Source: Micromonospora acroterricola
GTDB taxonomy: Bacteria; Actinomycetota; Actinomycetes; Mycobacteriales; Micromonosporaceae
NCBI RefSeq assembly: GCF_003172955.1
Contig: NZ_QGKR01000172.1
Location: 1-64,000, forward strand
Reading direction: 5' to 3'
DNA length: 64,000 bases
Under the pieces are notes generated by a model. The model did not search any database, was not told where the DNA came from, and was given only the letters and a program-made list of their open reading frames with translations. Below are positions 38,851 to 46,342 of the stretch, piece after piece. Both the position numbers and the translations under genes were made by a program. Position 1 is the stretch's first letter, and each line of letters starts with the position of its first letter.

Positions 38851-38879
38851 GTAAGGGGACCTGAGGCGGACCGTAAGCG
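38851..38879 (+). promoter_or_regulatory. Three-heptamer SARP/BTAD-type operator between BTAD and hydrolase genes
   Basis: GTAAGGG, TGAGGCG and GTAAGCG start at 38851, 38862 and 38873, 11 bp apart, each followed by a GACC-type tetranucleotide except the last. The array is oriented towards the hydrolase gene, whose ATG is only 20 bases away, so that mRNA would be nearly leaderless. Confidence 0.62.
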
Positions 38880-38899
38880 CCCCGGCGCACCGTGTGGTC

Positions 38900-39655
38900 A
38901 TGGACATCCACCACGAAGAGCACGGCAGCGGCGAGGGCCGCCCGCTGGTGCTGGTACACGGCGCGCTATCCGGCATCGACACCTCGTTCGGCACGATCCT
39001 GCCGCTTCTGGCGAAGACCCGGCGCGTGATCGCCGTCGAGCTGCAGGCACACGGCCACACCCCGGACGTCGACCGTCCGCTGACCGTGGAGCATTTCGCT
39101 GACGACGTTGTCGAGCTGCTCGACCGGCTCGGCGTCGCGCGGGCGGACGTGTACGGCTGGAGCATGGGCGCGGCGGTGGCGTTGCGCCTGGGCACCGACC
39201 ACGCCGACCGGGTCGGCCGGCTGGTGCTCGCCTCGGTGAGCTTCGACGACGCGGGCCTGCACCCCGGGCTGCTCGACGGGATCCAGGATCTGCGACCGGA
39301 GCACCTGCACGGCTCGGAGTTCCACGAGGAGTACCTGCGGACCGCGCCGGACCCGGCCGGCTGGGCCAGCCTGGTGACCAAGATGAAGGTGCTGGACGCG
39401 AACCTGCCGCGGTGGACCCCGGAGCAGATCCAGGCCCTCGCCGCGCCCACCATGATCGTGCTGGCCGACGCGGACATCGTCCAGCCCGAGCACGCGGTGC
39501 GGATGTTCCGGCTGCTCGGCGGCGCGGTGCCCGGCGACCTCACCGGCCTGCCGGCGTGCCGGCTGGCCGTCCTGCCCGGCACGACCCACACCTCTGTGCC
39601 GCAGCGCGCCGACTGGCTGGCCCCGATGATCGACGAGTTCCTGGACGAGGCGTAG
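38900..39655 (+). CDS. Alpha/beta hydrolase
   Basis: 251 residues. The nucleophile Ser88 is in DVYGWSMGAAVALRLG, the HGALSG motif supplies the oxyanion hole, and the Asp is in MIVLADADIVQPEH; the His is in LPGTTHTSVPQ. Start at ATG 38900; an in-frame GTG at 38894 would add two residues. It is divergent from the BTAD regulator and probably controlled by it through the array at 38851-38879. Confidence 0.85.
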   Translation: MDIHHEEHGSGEGRPLVLVHGALSGIDTSFGTILPLLAKTRRVIAVELQAHGHTPDVDRPLTVEHFADDVVELLDRLGVARADVYGWSMGAAVALRLGTDHADRVGRLVLASVSFDDAGLHPGLLDGIQDLRPEHLHGSEFHEEYLRTAPDPAGWASLVTKMKVLDANLPRWTPEQIQALAAPTMIVLADADIVQPEHAVRMFRLLGGAVPGDLTGLPACRLAVLPGTTHTSVPQRADWLAPMIDEFLDEA

Positions 39656-39813
39656 CGGAACGACGGTCAGCTCGCCAGCAGCGGCGACTCCGGACGCCTC
39701 GTCAGAGGGCCCGGACCGAAGTTCGGGACGCCCAGGAATAGCGTCCGGCCGATTTACCGGGTAGAAACATGCCGACCCCTTCGTTCCGGCCTGACCTCTG
39801 GCCGGAGGGATCA

Positions 39814-39825
39814 GAGAGCGCTCTC
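39814..39825 (+). promoter_or_regulatory. LacI/CebR-type operator palindrome
   Basis: GAGAGCGCTCTC is a perfect 12-bp palindrome with the AGCGCT centre common to LacI-family operators such as CebR boxes. It lies 53 bases upstream of the secreted beta-helix gene. No LacI gene is adjacent; the nearest in the window is at 55903-56961, whose own operator centre is also AAGCGCTT. Confidence 0.55.
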
Positions 39826-39877
39826 ACCGCCCCAGCTGTGCCGGTGCAGTCTCCGGCCAGCGGAGAGGACGAACCAC

Positions 39878-41752
39878 ATGACAATCCAGCCCCGACGGGT
39901 ACGCCGGCGAACCGGCCGCACCCTCCTCGTCGCCCTGGTGCTGACCGCCGCCGTCACGGCGAGCAGCACCGCCGCCACCGCCGGCCGCCCGGCGTACGGC
40001 GCTCCGGACTTCGGGCCCAACGTCACGATCTTCGACCCGAGCATGCCGGTCAGCGAGATCCAGCAGACGCTGGACGCCGCGCACGCCCGCCAGGTCGACA
40101 ACGAGATGGGCACCGCGCGGCACGCCTACCTGTTCAAGCCGGGCACGTACGGCACGGCCGAGCAGCCGTTGCAGGCCAAGGTCGGCTACTACACGGAGGT
40201 CTCCGGCCTGGGCGCCTCGCCCACCGACGTCAACGTCAACGGCAAGATCGAGGTGTACAACCGCTGCCTGGCGGACGGCGGCACCGGCAACTGCCTCGCG
40301 CTGGTCAACTTCTGGCGCACCCTGTCCAACCTCTCGCTCACCATCAACGGCGCGGGCCAGGACGGCTGCCGGTCGTCGGCGAACTTCTGGGCGGTGTCCC
40401 AGGCGGTGTCCATGCGCCGCCTGAACATCAGTGGCGGCGGGCTGTCGCTGATGGACTACTGCACCGCGGGTCCGCAGTACGCCAGCGGAGGCTTCATCGC
40501 CGACTCGCGGCTGCCGGCCACCACCAACGGTTCCCAGCAGCAGTGGCTGACCCGCAACAGCGAGGTCGCCAGCTGGTCCAACGCCGTGTGGAACCAGGTC
40601 TTCGCCGGGGTCGAGGGCGCACCGGACGACGCGTCCTTCCCGGACCCGCCCTACACCACGCTGGAGACCACCCCGCTGAGCCGGGAGAAGCCGTACCTCT
40701 TCGTCGACGGCAAGGGCAACTACAACGTGCGGGTGCCCGCCGCGCGGCGCGACACCCGCGGCGTCTCCTGGGCCGACGGCATGACGCCGGGGCGGACGAT
40801 CCCGATCCGGGACTTCTTCATCGCCAGGCCGTCCGACCCGGTGCACGTCATCAACAGCCAGCTCGCGCGCGGCAAGCACCTGCTGCTCACCCCCGGCACG
40901 TACGACATCGCCCGTAGCATCGAGGTCCGGCGGCCCAACACGGTGGTGCTCGGCATCGGCCACGCCACGCTCACCGCAGTGAACGGCGCCGTCCCGCTGG
41001 ACGTCGCCGGCGTTCCCGGCGTGGTGGTCGCCGGCGTCACGATCGACGCGGGACGCGTCGAGTCGCCGGTTCTGCTGCGGGTGGGCCGGCAGCACGGGCA
41101 CGACAGCAGCAGCCCGACCAACCCGACCACGCTGTCCGACGTGTACTTCCGCGTCGGCGGCCCGCACATCGGGCGAACCAACACGGCGCTGGAGGTCAAC
41201 AGCGACAACGTGCTCATCGACCACACCTGGGTGTGGCGCGGCGACCACGGCGTGGAGGGCTTCACCGAGGGCGTCAACGGCGACACGGACCGCTGGAGGA
41301 CCAACACGGGTCGCTACGGCGCCGTCATCAACGGCGACCACGTGACGGCCACCGGTTTGTTCGTCGAGCACTTCCAGCGGTACAACACCGTCTGGAACGG
41401 TGAGCACGGCACGACGATCCTCTACCAGAACGAGTTGCCGTACGACCCGCCGACGCAGGCCGACTGGATGCACGGCGGCGTCGAGGGCTGGGCCGGCTAC
41501 AAGGTCGGTGACCGCGTGCGTCACCACACCCTGTACGGCGGCGGGGTCTACGTCTTCAACCAGAACAACCCGTCGATCCACACCGAGAACGGCTTCGAGG
41601 TCCCGGTGACCCCGGGCGTGCGACTGCACCACATCATGACCGTCAACCTCAGCGCCGGCACGATCGACCACGTGGTCAACGGCGTTGGCAACGCGGCCGA
41701 CATGACCAAGGTCGGCGCGCCGGTCTACGTCACGGAGTACCCGACTCCGTAG
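39878..41752 (+). CDS. Secreted right-handed beta-helix protein (GH55/pectate-lyase-like fold)
   Basis: 624 residues with a signal peptide (TGRTLLVALVLTAAVTA, cleavage after about residue 35). The mature part has two beta-helix-like halves with repeated DGT/VVLG turns (NTVVLGIGHATLTAVNGAVP, VVVAGVTIDAGRVESPVLLR). This family is often annotated as adenylyl cyclase without support. The fold suggests an exo-acting glucanase or polysaccharide lyase; catalytic residues cannot be assigned by eye. GGAGAGGAC is upstream of the ATG, a LacI-type operator further upstream, and a strong terminator downstream. Confidence 0.7.
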   Translation: MTIQPRRVRRRTGRTLLVALVLTAAVTASSTAATAGRPAYGAPDFGPNVTIFDPSMPVSEIQQTLDAAHARQVDNEMGTARHAYLFKPGTYGTAEQPLQAKVGYYTEVSGLGASPTDVNVNGKIEVYNRCLADGGTGNCLALVNFWRTLSNLSLTINGAGQDGCRSSANFWAVSQAVSMRRLNISGGGLSLMDYCTAGPQYASGGFIADSRLPATTNGSQQQWLTRNSEVASWSNAVWNQVFAGVEGAPDDASFPDPPYTTLETTPLSREKPYLFVDGKGNYNVRVPAARRDTRGVSWADGMTPGRTIPIRDFFIARPSDPVHVINSQLARGKHLLLTPGTYDIARSIEVRRPNTVVLGIGHATLTAVNGAVPLDVAGVPGVVVAGVTIDAGRVESPVLLRVGRQHGHDSSSPTNPTTLSDVYFRVGGPHIGRTNTALEVNSDNVLIDHTWVWRGDHGVEGFTEGVNGDTDRWRTNTGRYGAVINGDHVTATGLFVEHFQRYNTVWNGEHGTTILYQNELPYDPPTQADWMHGGVEGWAGYKVGDRVRHHTLYGGGVYVFNQNNPSIHTENGFEVPVTPGVRLHHIMTVNLSAGTIDHVVNGVGNAADMTKVGAPVYVTEYPTP

Positions 41753-41770
41753 GGATCTCGGGCGTACTGA

Positions 41771-41804
41771 CGGAGGGTCGGAGCCGGTGTGCTCCGGCCC
41801 TCCG
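41771..41804 (+). terminator. Hairpin terminator after the beta-helix gene
   Basis: CGGAGGGTCGGAGC (41771-41784) pairs with 41791-41804 over 14 bp with one G-U, and has a six-base loop, 18 bases after the stop. Confidence 0.7.
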
Positions 41805-41858
41805 CCGGTTCGGGGTTGGGACGACCGGCCGGACGGAGAAATGGTCCCCGGTCTTGAA

Positions 41859-41879
41859 TTCCTATCGGCCCGATAGGAA
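41859..41879 (+). promoter_or_regulatory. Perfect 21-bp palindrome upstream of the sulfate-exporter leader
   Basis: TTCCTATCGG (41859-41868) and its exact complement CCGATAGGAA (41870-41879) flank a single C. It is very AT-rich for the region and ends nine bases before the leader-peptide ATG, so it would cover the transcription start. Such compact dyads suit Rrf2- or MarR-type repressors. Confidence 0.6.
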
Positions 41880-41888
41880 AATGGGCGA

Positions 41889-41981
41889 ATGCCGGTCGGT
41901 CCGCTCCTCACCTCCCGTCGGGTCGTGGACCTGATGCGGGTCGCCTCCGGGCTCTGTCCCGGCTCGCCAGCGACCGCCTGA
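41889..41981 (+). CDS. Putative 30-residue leader peptide for the YeiH operon
   Basis: An upstream ORF whose segment LLTSRRVVDLMRVASGLC resembles the actinobacterial leader-peptide class found before sulfur-metabolism genes (pattern RRHVDL-R-S-C). The Cys near the end could sense Cys-tRNA by ribosome stalling. It lies between the 21-bp palindrome and the exporter genes. The 173 bases that follow are extremely GC-rich and can form hairpins, for example TGGCCCG at 42036-42042 with CGGGCCA at 42054-42060. Confidence 0.5.
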   Translation: MPVGPLLTSRRVVDLMRVASGLCPGSPATA

Positions 41982-42154
41982 GCGCGTCGCCGCCCGCACA
42001 CTGCCCGGCCGCCGCCGAGTCGTCGGGCCGGCCCGTGGCCCGTCCGGTGCCCGCGGGCCATCCACCCGCTCGTCGCGGCCCCTCGCGCGTCCGCGTCTCG
42101 CCCCACCCGATCCCGCCACGCCCGGATCGGTCCTTCCCCCCTCGGAGGTATGTC

Positions 42155-42301
42155 ATGAGCACCGACCCGTCACCATCCACACCGCCGACAGCCGGCGCCT
42201 CCCGGCTCGCGTTCAACGAGGACTGGGTGGCGACCATCCTCGGTCTGGTCCTGCTCGGTCTGGTCCTGCTCGGTGCCATCCCCGCCGGGCTGGTGCCCTG
42301 A
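42155..42301 (+). CDS. Small single-pass membrane protein linked to the YeiH exporter
   Basis: 48 residues: a Ser/Pro-rich N-terminus then LAFNEDWVATILGLVLLGLV and a hydrophobic end. The NEDWVA-IxGLxL pattern resembles the N-terminal helix of longer YeiH-type transporters, so this may be a detached first helix or an accessory subunit. CGGAGGT precedes the ATG at 42155. Its stop shares a base with the YeiH start (TGATG), implying coupled translation. Confidence 0.6.
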   Translation: MSTDPSPSTPPTAGASRLAFNEDWVATILGLVLLGLVLLGAIPAGLVP

Positions 42302-43548
42302 TGGCCACCGACGTGACGCGCACGGGCGACGAGCCCCGCACGATCGACGCGACCGGCACGGTTGACGACACGAGCCATGAGACCCGCGTGGGCGACGTGC
42401 CCGCCGGCTCCGTCGAGTCCGCACCGGACAGCGGACCCCCGTCGACCGTCGACCCCGCCGGCGCGGCGCGCGGCGGCACGTTCTGGGCCTGGACGGCACT
42501 CGGCCTGGTGGTCGTGGTGGTTCTCGCCGCCCTCACCCGCTACCTGGAGCAGAACGTCCCCGGGTGGGCGGAGGGCACCGCCGTCGAGGACATCGGGGCG
42601 GCCGTCGAGTACCCGGTCTACGCGATCCTGCTCGGCCTGCTCGGCAACGTCGCCGTGACGCTGCTCGGCTGGCGTGACCGGATCGCCGCCGCGTTCCGGA
42701 CCGAGTTCTTCATCAAGACCGGTCTGGTGCTGCTCGGGGCGTCGATCAACCTGGCCGTCATCGCCAGCGCGGCGGGCCCGGCGATCGCCCAGGCGATCCT
42801 GCTGATCAGCGGGGTGTTCTTCTTCACCTGGTGGTTGGCCGGCCGGTTCGGGCTCGACGACAAACTGCGCGCGTTGCTCGCCTCGGCGGTGTCGATCTGC
42901 GGGGTCAGCGCCGCGATCGCCGCCGCCGGGGCGGTCCGGGCCCGTCGTGAACAACTCGCCTACACGGCGAGTCTGGTCATCGTCTTCGCGCTGCCGTCCA
43001 TCTTCGTGCTGCCCTGGTTGGCCGACGTGTTCGGGCTGTCCGACGCGGTGGCCGGCGCCTGGATCGGCGGCAACATCGACACCACGGCCGCGGTCACGGC
43101 GGCGGGGGCGCTCGCCGGCGAGGAGGCCCTCCAGATCGCCAGCATCGTGAAGGTCACCCAGAACGCCCTCATGGGCGTGGTCGCGGTCGCCCTCACGGCG
43201 TACTTCACCCTGCGGGTGGAGCGGCTGCCCGGCGCGGCCCGACCGGGCCTCGGGGAGTTGTGGAGGCGTTTCCCCAAGTTCGTCCTGGGGTTCATCGCCG
43301 CCTCGGTGATCGCCACGTGGTACCTGGACGCGGCGGGCGCGGACGGCAAGGCCACCATCGCGATCGTCAACGACCTCCGTGTCTGGTTCCTCATCCTGGC
43401 CTTCGTCAGCATCGGTCTGGAGGTCCGGGTCGCGTCACTCCGGGAGGCCGGCTGGCGGCCCGTCGCGGTGTTCGCCAGCGCCACCGTGTTCAACCTGGCG
43501 TTGGCGCTCGGCCTGGCGTCCCTGCTGTTCCGCAACTTCTCCGCCTGA
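42301..43548 (+). CDS. YeiH-family putative sulfate exporter
   Basis: A 415-residue membrane protein of the UPF0324/YeiH (Cons_hypoth698) family with about ten helices after a 60-residue hydrophilic N-terminus. Characteristic segments are LVLLGASINLAVIASAAGPA, ALLASAVSICGVSAAIAAAG and GAWIGGNIDTTAAVTAAGAL. Proposed role: export of sulfate or sulfite-type anions, possibly during taurine or cysteine use. Regulation is suggested by the leader peptide and the palindrome upstream. A hairpin terminator follows. Confidence 0.87.
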   Translation: MATDVTRTGDEPRTIDATGTVDDTSHETRVGDVPAGSVESAPDSGPPSTVDPAGAARGGTFWAWTALGLVVVVVLAALTRYLEQNVPGWAEGTAVEDIGAAVEYPVYAILLGLLGNVAVTLLGWRDRIAAAFRTEFFIKTGLVLLGASINLAVIASAAGPAIAQAILLISGVFFFTWWLAGRFGLDDKLRALLASAVSICGVSAAIAAAGAVRARREQLAYTASLVIVFALPSIFVLPWLADVFGLSDAVAGAWIGGNIDTTAAVTAAGALAGEEALQIASIVKVTQNALMGVVAVALTAYFTLRVERLPGAARPGLGELWRRFPKFVLGFIAASVIATWYLDAAGADGKATIAIVNDLRVWFLILAFVSIGLEVRVASLREAGWRPVAVFASATVFNLALALGLASLLFRNFSA

Positions 43549-43557
43549 GCCGGCGTC

Positions 43558-43593
43558 GCACCCCGCCCTCCGGGCTGCCGGCGGGCGGGGTGC
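43558..43593 (+). terminator. Hairpin terminator after the YeiH gene
   Basis: GCACCCCGCCC (43558-43568) pairs exactly with GGGCGGGGTGC (43583-43593), an 11-bp stem beginning ten bases after the stop. Confidence 0.7.
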
Positions 43594-43710
43594 TCGCCAA
43601 ATTCCCACCTGCTGACCAATAATTTCATCGATAAGTCGAACTCTTGCGATGCGGCAATCGCTCCTGCCACGATGACCGTCAATGCCTTCCGTCCCGAAGG
43701 AGTGGTCGTC

Positions 43711-46098
43711 ATGGCGGTCTCCCGCCGCAGGTTCGTCACATCGGTGATGGCGGGGTCCGCCCTCGCCGCCGCCTCCACCACCGAACTGCTCACCACACTC
43801 AGCGGCCCCGCCCACGCGGCCAGTCCCCCCGGGGACGTGGTCGGCAAGGTGACGGTCGGCTACCAGGGTTGGTTCAGCTGCCCCGGCGACTCCGCGCCCA
43901 TCGGCGGCTGGTGGCACTGGAGCCGCGACCGGTTCCAGCCGCCCTCGCCCGCCAACACCACGATCGTGTCCTGGCCCGACATGCGCGAGTACACGCACAG
44001 CTATCCCACCGCCTACCCCAACCTCGGCAACGGCTCACCGGCCACCCTCTTCTCCTCCTACGACCAGCAGACGGTGGACACCCACTTCCGGTGGATGCAG
44101 GAGTATGGCTGTGACACCGCCGCGTTGCAGCGGTTCAACCCGATGGGCGACGAGGGCCCGACCCGCGACGCGATGACGCAGAAGGTGCGCTCCGCCGCCG
44201 AGCGTCACGGCCGCAAGTTCTACATCATGTACGACGTCACCGACTGGTTGACGATGCAGTCGGACATCAAGACCGACTGGACGACGAGAATGTCGGCGCA
44301 CACCGCGTCCTCCGCGTACGCCCGGCAGAACGGCAAGCCGGTCGTCTGCATCTGGGGCTTCGGCTTCAGCGAGCCCAGCCGGCCCTTCACCCCGGGGCCC
44401 TGCCTGGAGGTCGTCAACTGGTTCAAGGCGCAGGGCTGCTACGTCATCGGTGGCGTGCCCACCTGGTGGCGCCAGGGGATCGAGGACTCCCGCCCCGGCT
44501 TCCTCGACGTCTACCACGCGTTCAACATGATCTCGCCGTGGATGGTCTACCGGGCCAGGACCGTGGAGGAGCTCGACTCGTACTACAACAACGTCAACGT
44601 CGGCGACATGGCCGACTGCGCGGCGCGCGGCATCGACTACCAGCCCTGCGTGATGCCCGGTGACCTCGCTGGGGGCCACCGTCGGCACGGCGACTTCTAC
44701 TGGCGGCACATCTACAACATGGTCCGGCTCGGCTCGCAGGGCCTCTACGTGTCCATGTTCGACGAGTACAACGAGGGCAACCAGATCGCCAAGACCTCCG
44801 AGACCCAGGCCACCACCCCGGCCGGAGCGAACATCCGGGCGCTGGACGAGGACGGCGTGGCCTGCTCCTCCGACTACTACCTGCGGATCACCGCCGACGG
44901 CGGCCGGATGCTCAAGGGGCAACTCGCGCTCACCGCGGTACGCCCCACCCCGCCGATGGTCGGCACCCCACCACCGGCCACCGGGAACCTGGCCGCCGGC
45001 CGACCCACCTCGGCGAGCAGCCAGGGCGGCGGGTTCCCGGCATCGAACGCGGTGGACTCGAACGCCAGCAGTTACTGGGAGAGCGGCGGCGGCTCCTTCC
45101 CGCACTGGTGGCAGGTCGACCTCGGCGCCAGCCACCAGGTCAACAAGCTCGTGGTGCGGCTGCCCGCCGGCTGGGGCGCGCGCACCCAGACCATCACCGT
45201 GCAGGGCAGCGTCGACGGCAGCTCCTTCGCCACCATCGCCGGGGCCTCCGCGTTCGCCTTCGACCCGGCAACCGGCAACACCGTCACCCGCACGCTGACG
45301 ACCACCACGGCCCGCTACGTCCGCATCAGCATCGGTGGCAACACCGGCTGGCCGGCCGCCCAACTCGCCCAGGTCGAGGTGTACGCCGGGAGCACCGTCC
45401 CGGACAACCCGCCGACCACGCCGAGCGGCCTCACCGTGACCGGCAAAACCTCGACGAGCGTGTCCCTGGCGTGGACGGCCTCCACCGACGACACCGGGGT
45501 GACCGGCTACCAGGTACGCCAGGGCGGCACGGTGGTCGCCACCGTCACGGGCACCACGGCGACGGTGAGCGGGCTCAGCCCGTCCACCGCGTACACCTTC
45601 ACCGTCACCGCCCGCGACGCCGCCGGCAACACCTCGGCCGCGTCCGCCGCGGTCACCGTCACCACGGACGCCGCAGCCAACGCGGACCTCGCCCGAGGTC
45701 GAACCACCACGGCGAGCAGCCAGGTCCAGAGCTACGCGTCGGGCAACGTGGTGGACGGTGACGCGAACAGCTACTGGGAGAGCGCCAACAACGCGTTCCC
45801 GCAGTGGGTGCAGGTCGACCTGGGTTCCTCGCGCACGGTCGGGCGGGTGGTGCTGAAGCTGCCGCCGTCGTCGGCGTGGGGCGCTCGGACGCAGACACTG
45901 TCCGTGCAGGGCAGCACCGACGGGGGGAGCTTCGGCACGCTCGTCGGATCGGCGGGGCGGACCTTCGACCCAGCCAGCGGTAACCAGGTGACGTTGAGCT
46001 TCACCGCCGCTCAGACCCGCTACGTGCGGATCTCCGTCACCGGCAACACCGGCTGGCCGGCTGGGCAACTGTCGACGCTGGAGGTCTACGCCAGCTGA
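43711..46098 (+). CDS. Secreted GH71/GH99-like protein with F5/8C-FN3-F5/8C modules
   Basis: 795 residues. Tat-type signal peptide (SRRRFVTSVMAGSALAAAS). The catalytic-type barrel at about 45-420 resembles GH99/GH71 or xylosidase/arabinosidase proteins (VTVGYQGWFSCPGD, FDEYNEGNQIAKTSE). Then come an F5/8 type C (discoidin) domain at about 430-557, a fibronectin type III domain at 565-650, and a second F5/8C at 660-795. The F5/8C copies are paralogous (both contain GARTQT..VQGS and RYVRIS). It probably binds and trims extracellular glycans. AAGGAG precedes ATG 43711. Confidence 0.8.
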   Translation: MAVSRRRFVTSVMAGSALAAASTTELLTTLSGPAHAASPPGDVVGKVTVGYQGWFSCPGDSAPIGGWWHWSRDRFQPPSPANTTIVSWPDMREYTHSYPTAYPNLGNGSPATLFSSYDQQTVDTHFRWMQEYGCDTAALQRFNPMGDEGPTRDAMTQKVRSAAERHGRKFYIMYDVTDWLTMQSDIKTDWTTRMSAHTASSAYARQNGKPVVCIWGFGFSEPSRPFTPGPCLEVVNWFKAQGCYVIGGVPTWWRQGIEDSRPGFLDVYHAFNMISPWMVYRARTVEELDSYYNNVNVGDMADCAARGIDYQPCVMPGDLAGGHRRHGDFYWRHIYNMVRLGSQGLYVSMFDEYNEGNQIAKTSETQATTPAGANIRALDEDGVACSSDYYLRITADGGRMLKGQLALTAVRPTPPMVGTPPPATGNLAAGRPTSASSQGGGFPASNAVDSNASSYWESGGGSFPHWWQVDLGASHQVNKLVVRLPAGWGARTQTITVQGSVDGSSFATIAGASAFAFDPATGNTVTRTLTTTTARYVRISIGGNTGWPAAQLAQVEVYAGSTVPDNPPTTPSGLTVTGKTSTSVSLAWTASTDDTGVTGYQVRQGGTVVATVTGTTATVSGLSPSTAYTFTVTARDAAGNTSAASAAVTVTTDAAANADLARGRTTTASSQVQSYASGNVVDGDANSYWESANNAFPQWVQVDLGSSRTVGRVVLKLPPSSAWGARTQTLSVQGSTDGGSFGTLVGSAGRTFDPASGNQVTLSFTAAQTRYVRISVTGNTGWPAGQLSTLEVYAS

Positions 46099-46106
46099 CC
46101 GAGGCG

Positions 46107-46138
46107 TGGGCGGCCGCCGGGGGAGCGGCGGCCGCCCA
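46107..46138 (+). terminator. Hairpin terminator after the GH99-like gene
   Basis: TGGGCGGCCGCC (46107-46118) is exactly complementary to 46127-46138, a 12-bp stem with an eight-base loop, just after the stop. Confidence 0.7.
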
Positions 46139-46342
46139 TACGGGGGCGCTTACCTAAGGCCAAACTGAACCTCTGATCAGGATGGAGCTCCCGTACGTCG
46201 CCTGAGGTCATCGCCAGCCAGAATCCCAAATAGCCGCCTGGCACTCGGGCGAGATGGGCGGAATCGAACTGACGACCCCTTTACCCCCAGAGATCGGCAA
46301 CGCGGCGTGGTTCGGCTCGCATCGCTGGTCAACGGTCCGATA

